DNA of 64,000 bases from Bradyrhizobium arachidis (GTDB lineage Bacteria > Pseudomonadota > Alphaproteobacteria > Rhizobiales > Xanthobacteraceae), in NCBI RefSeq assembly GCF_015291705.1, contig NZ_CP030050.1, positions 7,316,001 through 7,380,000 on the forward strand, read 5' to 3'. A model generated the notes under the pieces. It made no database searches and was not told the DNA's origin. It saw nothing but the letters and a program-made list of their open reading frames with translations. Below are positions 16,873 through 25,506 of this stretch, piece after piece (position 1 is the first letter of the stretch; each line of letters opens with the position of its first letter). Position numbers and translations under genes: made by a program.

Positions 16873-19506
16873 ATGCAATCTGAGCCGGACAGCATCGCGA
16901 TCGCTTCGGCTGGCCGGTTCGCGGGCGCGGTCCAGAGCGAGACCGCACCGGCGCGCGCGCGCCAGGCTGCAAGCCGCGCCCGGGCCCTCGTGCCGATCGT
17001 GACGGCGTCGGGCTTTGCGGGCCTCGGCTACGAGATCGTGTGGACGCGCCAGTTGAGCCTTGTGCTGGGCACCGAGATGATGGCGGTGCTTGGGGTCATC
17101 GCCGGGTTCTTCGGCGGCCTAGCTCTCGGCGCGTTCGCGCTCGATCGGCCGATCCGCCGCGCGACATCGCCATGGCGCGTCTATGCGATGCTCGAAGCCG
17201 TCATCGCCGTGTGGGGCTTGATCAGCGTCTGGTTGCTGCCCGCCGCGGGGCGTGCTCTTGCTCCCCTGCTCGGCACCGAGCCGTCGCCTGCCCTGCTCTG
17301 GGCCGGCAGCCTGGCGCTGCCGACCCTCGTGCTGCTGCCGGCAACGATGGCGATGGGCGGAACCCTGGCCGCGCTGGAACGGTTGATGCGGGACGCGCGT
17401 GGCGAAGCCCGCGTCACGGCCGGTGTCTACGGCGCGAATACGGCCGGGGCTCTGGCCGGCACGCTCGTCTCGACATTCCTCCTGATCCCGGCGCTGGGAT
17501 TTTCGGGCACGTTGCTCTGCCTCGCGGCTGTCAACGCGCTCTGCGCGCTTGGCGCGCTTGCGCTCGGATCGCCAGCAGCCAAGGCCGATGCTGAGGAACG
17601 CCGGCCGGAACGCATCCGCGATGTGCGGCTCACCATCACCTTGTTCGCCACGGGACTGCTCGGAATCACCTTCGAGGTCCTTGTGGTCCGGCTCGCCGCG
17701 CAGGTGATGGAGGACACTGTCTACACGTTCGCTGGGCTGCTCGCCGCCTATCTGCTCGGCACCGCGGCGGGGAGCCTGCTCTGGCAGCGATCCGGGCGCG
17801 GTGCGGGGGATGGAAACCTCCGCGGCCTGCTCGCGGCAACCGCACTCGCCTGCATCGCGACCGCGGCGCTTGCACCCTATGCCGGCCGTCTGGTCGAGAC
17901 CGTATCCTCGGCGGATATCTTCGGTGAGCTGGCCGTCGCGATCGCGCTGTTCCTGGTCCCCGCAACCGCCATGGGTGCACTGTTCGGCCTGCTGGCGCAG
18001 CGGGTGAGCGATCAGCGCGGCTCGGTCGGAGCGGCGGTCGGCATCAACAGCCTTGGCGCCTGCATCGCGCCGCTGCTGGCGGCGCAATTCCTGATTCCGG
18101 CCCTTGGTGCCTGGACGGCGCTGCTTGCCGTTGCGATCGGCTATCTGCTGCTGCTGCCGCCCGGCCGATCGGCGCTGCTGTGGTCCGCGGTACCGGCGAT
18201 CGCCGCGCTCATCCTGTGGCTCAATCCTGCGCCATCATTGACGCGCGTGCCGCCGGGTGGAGCGCTGCTGGCGGTGCGTGAAGGGCCGATGGCGACCGCC
18301 AGCGTGGTCGATGACGCCGCGGGCGTGCGCTACCTCGAGATCAACGGCCACTTCCGCATGGGCGGAACGAGCTCGACGCGCTCCGATTACCGGCAGGCGA
18401 TGCTGCCGCTGCTGCTGCACGAAGCCCCGCACCACGCCCTGTTCCTGGGCATCGGTACCGGCGCCACCATGGTCGGCGGCGCGCAGATGCCCGGCGTCAG
18501 CGTGCGTGCGGTCGAGCTGTCGCGCGAGGTGGTCGACCTGCTTCCTTGGTTCGTCAATCCGCCGCCAGCCTCAGCGCCGCTTGTGACGGTGGCGGATGCC
18601 CGCCGCTACGTCGCTGCGGACACCGGCCAGCACGACGTGATCATCGCCGACCTGTTTCATCCCGCGCTCGACGGCAGCGGCGCGCTCTACACCGTGGAGC
18701 ATTTCGCAGCCGTGAAAAGGCGCCTCGCGCCCGGCGGGATCTTCTGCCAATGGCTGCCGCTGTACCAGCTCGACATGCCGTCGCTGCGCGCCATCGTCCG
18801 CGGTTTTCTCGAGATCTATCCCGACGGCGCGGCCTGGCTCAATCACTACAGCGTCCGCACACCGATGCTTGCGCTGATCGGAACGCGGGACGGCGGCCAT
18901 CTCGACACCGACGCGCTGGCTGCACGGCTTCGCGATCCCGCCATCGCGCCCGTCGTTCGACCGCTCGGATTCGAGGCGCCGATCGATATCCTCGGCCAGT
19001 ATGTGGCAGGCCCGCAAGCCCTCTCCGCCTTCGCCGGCGAGGGTCCGCGCAACACCGACGATTATCCGTTCGTGACCTTCGATGCGCGCCGAAATGTCCG
19101 TGCGCTCACGGCAGCACCCTGGTCACTGCTGCTTGCCGTCACGAAGGAGATTCGCCCGGATCCGAATGAACTCCTCGCCCGCGGAGCCGAGCGCGACGCG
19201 CTGGGCACGCGCCTCAATGCCTACTGGGCCGCGCGCAACCGCTTTCTCGAGGCCGGTGCATCTCTGCCAGGCGATCCGCGCGGAGCCGCGCTGATCGACG
19301 CGGCCGCGCCTGGCCTTATCGACGCGCTTCGCCTGAGCGCCGAGTTCGATCCGGCCTATGGGCCGCTGATGGGGATGGCAAAATCCCTGCTCGGCTCGGA
19401 CCGCGCGGCCGCCGCACGCCTGCTGCGCAGGATCAACGAGGCGGCGCCGTCCCGCCGCGAGGCAAGGGACCTGCTGCTTCGCGAGTTCGGCCTGAGAAAC
19501 GAGTGA
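16873..19506 (+). CDS. Fused multi-spanning membrane protein / spermidine synthase-like methyltransferase-fold protein
   Basis: 877 residues from ATG 16873 (GGAGTGAGGGGA upstream). Residues about 40-450 carry many hydrophobic helices in the style of fused MFS/spermidine synthases (GFAGLGYEIVWTRQLSLVLG). The C-terminal part has the aminopropyltransferase/Rossmann fold: LFLGIGTGATMVGG, VRAVELSREVVDLLPWF, VTVADARRYVA, DVIIADLFHPALDGSGALYT and PGGIFCQWLPLYQLD. The last 150 residues are helical. True polyamine synthesis is uncertain for this fused class. It follows the TonB receptor by 151 bases on the same strand, so a part in making or exporting a metal-binding small molecule is possible but speculative. 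Confidence 0.88.
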   Translation: MQSEPDSIAIASAGRFAGAVQSETAPARARQAASRARALVPIVTASGFAGLGYEIVWTRQLSLVLGTEMMAVLGVIAGFFGGLALGAFALDRPIRRATSPWRVYAMLEAVIAVWGLISVWLLPAAGRALAPLLGTEPSPALLWAGSLALPTLVLLPATMAMGGTLAALERLMRDARGEARVTAGVYGANTAGALAGTLVSTFLLIPALGFSGTLLCLAAVNALCALGALALGSPAAKADAEERRPERIRDVRLTITLFATGLLGITFEVLVVRLAAQVMEDTVYTFAGLLAAYLLGTAAGSLLWQRSGRGAGDGNLRGLLAATALACIATAALAPYAGRLVETVSSADIFGELAVAIALFLVPATAMGALFGLLAQRVSDQRGSVGAAVGINSLGACIAPLLAAQFLIPALGAWTALLAVAIGYLLLLPPGRSALLWSAVPAIAALILWLNPAPSLTRVPPGGALLAVREGPMATASVVDDAAGVRYLEINGHFRMGGTSSTRSDYRQAMLPLLLHEAPHHALFLGIGTGATMVGGAQMPGVSVRAVELSREVVDLLPWFVNPPPASAPLVTVADARRYVAADTGQHDVIIADLFHPALDGSGALYTVEHFAAVKRRLAPGGIFCQWLPLYQLDMPSLRAIVRGFLEIYPDGAAWLNHYSVRTPMLALIGTRDGGHLDTDALAARLRDPAIAPVVRPLGFEAPIDILGQYVAGPQALSAFAGEGPRNTDDYPFVTFDARRNVRALTAAPWSLLLAVTKEIRPDPNELLARGAERDALGTRLNAYWAARNRFLEAGASLPGDPRGAALIDAAAPGLIDALRLSAEFDPAYGPLMGMAKSLLGSDRAAAARLLRRINEAAPSRREARDLLLREFGLRNE

Positions 19507-19515
19507 TCGACGGCC

Positions 19516-20139
19516 TCACGGCGCGAAGTTGATGCGATAGCCCCAACAGTCCAGATGGTCCGGAATCGCGTTGAAGGCGATCGTGATCCGCTGTCCGCCC
19601 GGATTTCGCGGGACCTCGTGGTAGAGATAGCTCGGGAACAGCACGAGATCGCCGGGCTCGGCCTCCGGCAAGACGTATTTACCCGCATTGAACGGCCCGA
19701 TGGCAGCACTGCGCGTGTGGTGGCGGAAGGAGAAGTCGGAGCCACCGGGCGGCCGCACGAACACCGTCTTGCACGCCGCGTGTGACGGCGTGAGATAGAA
19801 GATGCCGGACACGAAACTGTTGGCATGGGAATGCAGCGTCTGGTTTCCGCCGGTCTCGAGCATGTTGGTCCACATCTCCTTGACCGTCCAGCGCAGCTGC
19901 TCGCCGAACAGCAGGACGCCGAAATCGACCAGCTTCGGCATGGCAAGCTCGGCGATCTGGCGAAACAGCTCGTTGTCGCGGGGATCGGCGACCTCGGTGT
20001 GAAACAGCTGGCCCGAGCGCAGATTGCCTTCGATCTTGGTGCTGCGGATCGCGGTGACGGCGGCCTCGTTCAGCGACGGCGGCAGCAGCCCAGGCGAGCG
20101 CATGAGGGGAATCGGGAAAAGCGGCTCGATCTGATCCAT
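19516..20139 (-). CDS. Putative 2-oxoglutarate/Fe(II)-dependent oxygenase (TIGR02466/PF13759-like)
   Basis: A 207-residue jelly-roll oxygenase. LFPIPLMRSPGLLP opens the fold. TGGNQTLHSHANSFVSGIFYL carries the metal-binding His residues (the family typically has NxHxHxxSxxSG). GDLVLFPSYLYHEVPRN supplies the distal His, and RITIAFN the 2-oxoglutarate-binding Arg. ATG 20139 (MDQIEPLFPIP) is preferred over the longer frame from 20202. It hydroxylates an unknown substrate. On the minus strand it follows the small secreted protein and the DUF3604 gene and may be co-transcribed with them. Confidence 0.85.
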   Translation of the reverse strand: MDQIEPLFPIPLMRSPGLLPPSLNEAAVTAIRSTKIEGNLRSGQLFHTEVADPRDNELFRQIAELAMPKLVDFGVLLFGEQLRWTVKEMWTNMLETGGNQTLHSHANSFVSGIFYLTPSHAACKTVFVRPPGGSDFSFRHHTRSAAIGPFNAGKYVLPEAEPGDLVLFPSYLYHEVPRNPGGQRITIAFNAIPDHLDCWGYRINFAP

Positions 20140-20229
20140 GTCGCGACATCTACCTGTTGGTGAAGCTCGGCCAACAATGCGCGGGGAAAGATGACGCTGC
20201 AATGACAGCGCGCAAGATCTCCGCTCCCG

Positions 20230-20598
20230 CTACTCGTTGGGCTTGAGCACTCTCAGCTGCTCGCCCGGCTGCAGCTCATGGCGCCGTTCGCGCACCTCGT
20301 CGGAGGCACGCGCGGCCATATCGACGCATTCGTCGAACTCGCCATTGCCGGCTTCGACCAGCGCCTGGTGCAAATGCCGCTCGGCAAAGTAGCGGGACAG
20401 ATGATCCGGCGGCAGATCGGCCGCCAACGCGCGCGCCTCCGCAACCGCGGCGTTGCAGTCTTCCCGGGTGGGCTCGTCCGAGGCAGGCACCGCACCGGAG
20501 GTGGCTAGGGCGCAGCCGAAGCCGGCAAGGAGGAACGAGAGCGTGCAGATCGAGATACGGAGCAGATACATCGAGGTCGTGCTGTCGGACTTGCGCAT
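20230..20598 (-). CDS. Small exported protein of unknown function
   Basis: From ATG 20598 the product is 122 residues. It starts with a signal peptide (MYLLRISICTLSFLLAGFGC), where Cys follows a lipobox-like but imperfect stretch, so it may be a lipoprotein or simply secreted. The mature part is helical and acidic (NAAVAEARALAADLPPDHLS, FDECVDMAARASDEV). Alternative starts at 20625 and 20571 are possible and no strong ribosome site decides. Codon use is normal. It lies between the oxygenase and DUF3604 genes on the same strand. I do not recognise a function. Confidence 0.7.
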   Translation of the reverse strand: MRKSDSTTSMYLLRISICTLSFLLAGFGCALATSGAVPASDEPTREDCNAAVAEARALAADLPPDHLSRYFAERHLHQALVEAGNGEFDECVDMAARASDEVRERRHELQPGEQLRVLKPNE

Positions 20599-20663
20599 TG
20601 CGAAAGAAAGTACGGCGGGACGCATTTGTCATGCGCCCCGCCGGATGGCCTCAAATCATCGCG

Positions 20664-22688
20664 TTAGTGGTGGTCGTGATGATGATCGTCGTGATCATGG
20701 TCGTGATGATCGTGATCATGATCGTTGTCCGCGCGCTGCCCGAGCCGGCGAGCCAGCTCGGCATTGGTCTCGACCAGCAGCTTCGGCGAACGTTCCGGCC
20801 GCACGAAGATCGGGTTGGCGTAGAACCAGACGTTCGAGTAGGCCTGAACGTCGTGGGTCACCTTCTTGGCGCCGTTCACCGTTTCGAGATGCGCGGGGCA
20901 AGCCGGATCGGTGCAGCTGACCAGCGCGTTGTTGGCGTCGACCAGCGGGTTGCCGGCGGTGTCGCTGACGTTGGGGGTGCCGTTCGGAATGTTGGTTCCG
21001 CGCGCGCGGATGTAGAACGGCGTGTTGCCGGCGGTGAACGTCGTCGTGAACTTCAGGCGGACAGCGCCATGGTCCCGATGCTCGCGATGCATCTGCTTTG
21101 CCAGGATCTGCTGGGCGATGGTCGCCGTCGGATTGTACACGATCGCCGCACCAGCCGTACCGGCCGCATTCGGAACCGCATAGCCGGCCGCATCGGGCGC
21201 GACCACGCCGGTGATCTTGCCGGTGATGAGGTCGACGTGGTCGAGCGACGGCTTGTTCAGCGGTTGCTTGATGCCGACGGGCAGCAGCAGCGGGTTGTTG
21301 AAGCTGTAGGGCGCGTTGTTCTCGGCCGGGACGGTCATCTCCATCTCGACCGTCACCTTGTCGCCCGGCCGCACGACCAGCGTCTCGCCCATCGTCTTCC
21401 AGTCGTCGCCACGCGCCTTGGCGCGGAACACCAGATCCGGTCCGATGAGGTCGGCGTTGACCGAGTACGAGTTGCCCGAACGCATGCCGTCGACGACGTG
21501 CTGCGACGAGAACCGTCCGGCATTCGGAACGTACAGCTTGGTGTACTCGCCGGGGATGAAGTCGGCCGTCGTGAAGGAATCACGCGCACCGCCCGCACCG
21601 CGGCTATGCCAGTCGGAGCTCACGAAGATGAAGAAGTTGCGGCCTTCGCCGAGCAGACCGTCCCAGAGGCCGCCGACCTTCGCGGTGTAGATGCCGCTCA
21701 TGCCGTAGGTGCCGCCGCCGACCGCGCCGGTCGTGTACGAGCCGGAGCCGCCCGTGGCGCCGCCCTCAGCGAAGTGACCGGGCGATTCGATGCCGAATGC
21801 CACCGTCGGGCCCGCGTTGTTGAAGTCGCGGAAGTGCTCGATGTTATAGCCCTTGTTGGCGGTCGCGCTGAACGGACCCTGGCGTTCGGTGTGGGTCGGG
21901 ATGACGTAGGATTGCAGCGGATAGTTCTGCTGCAGCCACTTGATGCCGGTGAGCGCCTTCTGGTGACCCGCAGTGCCCGTGTTGTTGACGTTGTCCTTGC
22001 CGGGCCAGAGCTGGTTGCCGCCGGCGTCGATGGTGGGACCGATCGCATCGGTGTCGGCACGGTCGAAGCGGTATTCGAATTCCGCCATCTTGTCCGCGTT
22101 GCCGGACTTGCGCGGGTGCTTCGGGTGCTGTCCGGTGATCACGGCGACGTCGACGTGCTCATGGCCGGGCGCGATCCACTCGAGACCTTCGATCAGCACC
22201 TTATCGTAGGTGTTGGTGCGATTGACGATGGTCGGATACTCGACCTCGCGGATCGACTGCCAGCGCCACATCTGCGCGCCGCTGCCGGTGCCGTTCGGGG
22301 TGCCCTTCAGGCTGCTGATGGTGATGCCGTCGATGGTCTGACCGAGCGTCTGGCTCCAGGTCGTCGTGGTCTGTCCCGGAAGATTGGCGCTGGTGTCGCT
22401 GAAGCGGCAGTCGCGGTTGCCGGAACCGCCGTGGTTGCCGAGCGTGAACCAGTCGAGATCGAAGTTATTTCCGCCGGCAGACGCGGTGCCGCGGCCGACC
22501 GCGCGGTCGATCGTGTAGCCGGCTGCGACCGAACCATCGGTGCAGGTGTTGTGGTTGTGCATGTCACCGGCAACATAGGGATTGCCGCGGCGCTCGCCGC
22601 GCCCCCAGTCGTCGGCTGCAGCGCTCTGCGTCAGCGCCAAGGTTGCCGATGCTGCAGTCAACAGGATCGTCTTGCCGGATGGAAACAT
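20664..22688 (-). CDS. Secreted DUF3604 protein (PHP-like metal-dependent hydrolase fold) with His/Asp-rich C-terminal tail
   Basis: 674 residues with a Sec signal peptide (MFPSGKTILLTAASATLALT...SAAA). NPYVAGDMHNHNTCTDGS is the DUF3604 signature, related to the GDLHxHT metal site of PHP phosphoesterases. Later FFIFVSSDWHSRGAGG and HEHVDVAVITGQHP give further likely metal ligands. The last 21 residues are almost only His and Asp (HDHDHHDHDHDDHHHDHH), an evident metal-binding tail. GAGGGG precedes the ATG. DUF3604 genes often neighbour parvulin and HupE/UreJ genes, as here. The enzymatic substrate is unknown. Confidence 0.9.
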   Translation of the reverse strand: MFPSGKTILLTAASATLALTQSAAADDWGRGERRGNPYVAGDMHNHNTCTDGSVAAGYTIDRAVGRGTASAGGNNFDLDWFTLGNHGGSGNRDCRFSDTSANLPGQTTTTWSQTLGQTIDGITISSLKGTPNGTGSGAQMWRWQSIREVEYPTIVNRTNTYDKVLIEGLEWIAPGHEHVDVAVITGQHPKHPRKSGNADKMAEFEYRFDRADTDAIGPTIDAGGNQLWPGKDNVNNTGTAGHQKALTGIKWLQQNYPLQSYVIPTHTERQGPFSATANKGYNIEHFRDFNNAGPTVAFGIESPGHFAEGGATGGSGSYTTGAVGGGTYGMSGIYTAKVGGLWDGLLGEGRNFFIFVSSDWHSRGAGGARDSFTTADFIPGEYTKLYVPNAGRFSSQHVVDGMRSGNSYSVNADLIGPDLVFRAKARGDDWKTMGETLVVRPGDKVTVEMEMTVPAENNAPYSFNNPLLLPVGIKQPLNKPSLDHVDLITGKITGVVAPDAAGYAVPNAAGTAGAAIVYNPTATIAQQILAKQMHREHRDHGAVRLKFTTTFTAGNTPFYIRARGTNIPNGTPNVSDTAGNPLVDANNALVSCTDPACPAHLETVNGAKKVTHDVQAYSNVWFYANPIFVRPERSPKLLVETNAELARRLGQRADNDHDHDHHDHDHDDHHHDHH

Positions 22689-22989
22689 CTATCGCCCCTC
22701 GTGTCATATATCGAGAAAATTCGTCAGAGGTGCGGGGAGTTGAGAGCCGTTTGGCTCATCCGCGTGCGCGGCTCCCTGCACGCGGCGATACTGGCCAGAG
22801 TTACGATACAGCTTCGTGAAGGATTTGTGTTTGACCGCGACAACTGCGCGCTGCATGTGCGGCATCTTGTCTCTTGCGTTTTCCCATTGCATTTTTCTTC
22901 GCCGCATGAGCGATAGAGGATGACAGATGAAAAGCACTGCCGCATAAGACGCGGCGAACGCGCGTGCCAAGAAAGTTTGTGACAACCGT
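22689..22989. other. 301-base divergent promoter region (DUF3604 / parvulin)
   Basis: It holds the two divergent promoters. I see no second GTATGA-N16-TCATAC box, no riboswitch-like structure and no credible gene. An antisense reading frame from 23270 crosses the region but is a shadow of the parvulin gene. Confidence 0.5.
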
Positions 22990-23895
22990 ATGTCAATGCC
23001 AGCGACACCAGTTGAAGTGCAGCCCTTTCCGATATCGCGTATCGAAGGTTCAGACCCGAATGATATCGCGCATGGAGCAACGAAGTCCTCGCGTTCGTTC
23101 GTCTCGACACTGGTGCGGCTCTCGCGTGAGCCTTTGCTGCACTTCACGTTGTTAGGGGCGATCATCTTCGGCATCGACGCGGTGCTGCATCCGCCGGCCA
23201 AGGACGAAAAGGTCATCACCGTCACCAAGGCGATGCGGCAGTCCTTCATCGACAATTTCGACGAGGACAAGGAACGCGCTCCTTCCGAGGCGCAGCTCCA
23301 GAAGATGATCGATAGCTGGGTCGCGAGCGAGATTCTCTATCGCGAAGGCAAAGCGCTTGCCGTGGATCGCGGCGATGAGACGATCCGCGACCGGGTCGCC
23401 TACAAGATGCAATTGCTAATCTTCGATCAGATCCGCGTGCCGCGTCCCACCGACGAGCAGCTGCAAGCATGGTTCGCGGAAAATCACGCCCGCTTCGACG
23501 AGCCTGAGCGCGTCTCATTCTACATCACCCCGCCGACGGATCAGGAGACGGCGCAACGTCAGCTCGACGACATCACCCAGCAGCGCGAATCCGAGGAGTT
23601 GCAGAAGCTCACGCGCGCCATCCTCGGCCGCCCCGTCGAGAGTCTCTCCGCATCCTTTGGCGACAGCTTCCGTGACGGATTGCTGGCGATGCCGCAGGGC
23701 GAGTGGAAACTGTTGCAGTCCAAGGATGGCTGGCACGTCGCCCGGCTGGATTCGCGCCAGGCCGGAAACCTTGCCAGTCTCGACAGCGTTCGGGATGAGG
23801 CCGCCAGGAACTGGCACACGGAGGAAACCCGCAAGCGCGCCTGGGAAGCGGTCAAGCGGCTCAAGGCATCCTATCAAGTGCGGAACGAGCCGTGA
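22990..23895 (+). CDS. Membrane-anchored parvulin-type peptidyl-prolyl cis-trans isomerase
   Basis: 301 residues. After about 45 polar residues comes one transmembrane anchor in the family-typical segment REPLLHFTLLGAIIFGIDAV. A SurA-like chaperone region follows (MIDSWVASEILYREGKALA, PRPTDEQLQAWFAENHARFD). The C-terminal parvulin-like fold has FGDSFRDGLLAMPQGEWKL and SKDGWHVARLDSRQAG. It should act in the periplasm on folding of exported proteins. Its GTGA stop/start overlaps the HupE/UreJ gene by four bases, so the two are translationally coupled. A role in maturing the cluster's receptor or DUF3604 protein is inferred. Confidence 0.88.
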   Translation: MSMPATPVEVQPFPISRIEGSDPNDIAHGATKSSRSFVSTLVRLSREPLLHFTLLGAIIFGIDAVLHPPAKDEKVITVTKAMRQSFIDNFDEDKERAPSEAQLQKMIDSWVASEILYREGKALAVDRGDETIRDRVAYKMQLLIFDQIRVPRPTDEQLQAWFAENHARFDEPERVSFYITPPTDQETAQRQLDDITQQRESEELQKLTRAILGRPVESLSASFGDSFRDGLLAMPQGEWKLLQSKDGWHVARLDSRQAGNLASLDSVRDEAARNWHTEETRKRAWEAVKRLKASYQVRNEP

Positions 23896-24884
23896 CCGCG
23901 ATTCGATATTTGCGGCTGGCGCTGCTGGCCTTGACCTTCGCGCTGGCTGTGCTGATCCGGCCGTCGGCGCTTCATGCGCATGAAGCGGCGATGGGCGTGC
24001 TCGAATTCCGCGAGGTTCGGCCCGGCGCCTTCGTCGGCCGCTGGAGCATAGAGCCGTCGATCGGCGCCTCGCGGGTCGACCTGCGGGTGCCGCCGCATTG
24101 CTTCCTGCGCCTGCCCGAGATGAACTGCGGCCAGAAGGGGCTGATTGGTCCGATCACCATCACCAATCTCGGCTCCAACATGTCGGTCGTCCTGATCAAG
24201 GTCATCCCAATCGAGGGCGAGCCGCGCAGCTACACCATCTCGACGGCCAATCCCGTCGTCTCCGTGCTCGGTACCGGCGCGCCGACGCTCGAGACCTGGA
24301 TCGAGCTGGCCAAGACTTATGTGAATTACGGTATCGATCACATTCTGCTCGGCGCCGATCATCTGCTGTTCGTGCTCGGCCTGATCTGGATCGTCGGCGG
24401 CGGCTGGCGGCTGGTGAAGACCATCACCGCCTTCACGATCGGGCACAGCGCTTCGCTGGCCGCGGCGGCATTCGGCCTGATCGGCGTGCCGGAACGCCCG
24501 CTCAACGCCTGCATCGCGTTGAGCATCGCCTTCGTCGGGGTGGAGATCGTCAAGCAGCAACGCGGCGAGATCGGGCTCACCGCGCGTTATCCCTGGATGG
24601 TTGCCTTCAGCTTCGGTCTGGTTCACGGCATCGGCTTCGCGAGCGCGCTGGCGGGACTTGGGCTCGAACGCCGCCTGCTGCCGGCGGCGCTGCTGTTCTT
24701 CAACATCGGCGTGGAGATCGGACAGCTTGCCTTCGTGCTGCTGGTGCTTGCATTGATCTGGGCGCATCGGCGGCTCGATGCCGTCGTGCCGCGCTGGGGC
24801 GAGGCGCTGCCGGCCTATCTCATCGGGTCGGTGTCGATGTTCTGGTTCTTCGGCCGTCTGGCGCGCGTGTTCGCCGTGATCTGA
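23892..24884 (+). CDS. HupE/UreJ-family membrane protein (long form, PF13795-like)
   Basis: 330 residues from GTG 23892. A signal peptide (LALLALTFALAVLIRPSALHA) precedes an extracytoplasmic beta domain of about 110 residues containing HCFLRLPEMNCGQKGL. A membrane domain with about seven helices follows and carries the HupE signatures GIDHILLGADHLLFVL, FTIGHSASLA and FGLVHGIGFASAL. These His/Asp motifs are thought to bind Ni(II) or Co(II). It overlaps the parvulin gene and is 13 bases from the next HupE gene, forming a four-gene operon. Probable inner-membrane metal permease. Confidence 0.9.
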   Translation: MTAIRYLRLALLALTFALAVLIRPSALHAHEAAMGVLEFREVRPGAFVGRWSIEPSIGASRVDLRVPPHCFLRLPEMNCGQKGLIGPITITNLGSNMSVVLIKVIPIEGEPRSYTISTANPVVSVLGTGAPTLETWIELAKTYVNYGIDHILLGADHLLFVLGLIWIVGGGWRLVKTITAFTIGHSASLAAAAFGLIGVPERPLNACIALSIAFVGVEIVKQQRGEIGLTARYPWMVAFSFGLVHGIGFASALAGLGLERRLLPAALLFFNIGVEIGQLAFVLLVLALIWAHRRLDAVVPRWGEALPAYLIGSVSMFWFFGRLARVFAVI

Positions 24885-24897
24885 GCGAGAGTCGCAC

Positions 24898-25506
24898 ATG
24901 ATGTCTTTACGCGTTTCCCGAGCCCTCACGATCGCAATCGCTTCGTTCGCACTGGCGCAACCGGCCTTCGCGCACGAGCAGGCTGGCGTGGCCGGCGGCC
25001 TCGCCAGCGGCCTGCTGCATCCGGTCACCGGCATCGACCATCTGATTGCCATGGTGGCTGTCGGGATCTGGGGCGCGCAGCTCGGCGCGCCCGCCATCTG
25101 GATCCTGCCGATCACGTTCCCGCTCGTCATGGCGATCGGCGGGGTGCTGGGCGTGCTGCATGTTCCGCTGCCGATGCCCGAGCTGATGATTGCCATTTCC
25201 GCCGTGATCCTCGGTGTCGCTGTCGCGGCCCGGCTGCGCCTGCCCTTTGCTGTGGCCGCCGTGATCGTCGCGATCTTCGCGATCTTCCATGGACATGCGC
25301 ACGGCGCCGAGCTTCCCCGCGCGGCGAATGCGCTGGCCTACGGCGTCGGCTTCGTCACCGCCACCGGCCTGCTGCATCTGTGCGGCATCATGATCGGCAC
25401 GTTGACGCGCTGGCCCGCCGGCGAGCGCATCATTCAGGGACTTGGCGCCGGCATCGCCGGGATCGGCTGCTACTTCCTCGCGCAGGGTCTCGGAGCCGTC
25501 GCATGA
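24898..25506 (+). CDS. HupE/UreJ-family nickel/cobalt transporter (classical short form)
   Basis: 202 residues. A signal peptide ends at PAFA and is followed directly by HEQAGVAGG, the His-containing mature N-terminus typical of HupE. LLHPVTGIDHLIAMVAVGIW and FAIFHGHAHGAELP are the two diagnostic metal-binding helices. Six membrane segments are predicted by eye. HupE of rhizobia supplies nickel for hydrogenase and UreJ for urease. Neither enzyme is encoded here. The stop overlaps the next start (ATGA), so it is co-translated with the third family member. Confidence 0.92.
   Translation: MMSLRVSRALTIAIASFALAQPAFAHEQAGVAGGLASGLLHPVTGIDHLIAMVAVGIWGAQLGAPAIWILPITFPLVMAIGGVLGVLHVPLPMPELMIAISAVILGVAVAARLRLPFAVAAVIVAIFAIFHGHAHGAELPRAANALAYGVGFVTATGLLHLCGIMIGTLTRWPAGERIIQGLGAGIAGIGCYFLAQGLGAVA

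Noticed and set aside
14439..16895. 818-codon minus-strand open frame
   Set aside because: Shadow of the TonB-dependent receptor. No motif, low-complexity composition, and it would cover the NikR-type box.
20664..20735. Tandem-repeat-like ATGATCGTGATG DNA
   Set aside because: It is the coding sequence of the His/Asp tail and has no unit-spacer structure, so it is neither a CRISPR array nor a separate repeat feature.
20598..22916. 772-codon plus-strand open frame across the DUF3604 gene
   Set aside because: The start is a Val/Met repeat that is only the antisense of the His/Asp tail. The DUF3604 motifs on the other strand are clear.
22689..22989. Search for a second NikR box or a cobalamin riboswitch
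   Set aside because: TCATAT and GTATG fragments are present but no pair with correct spacing, and I see no B12-box-like element.
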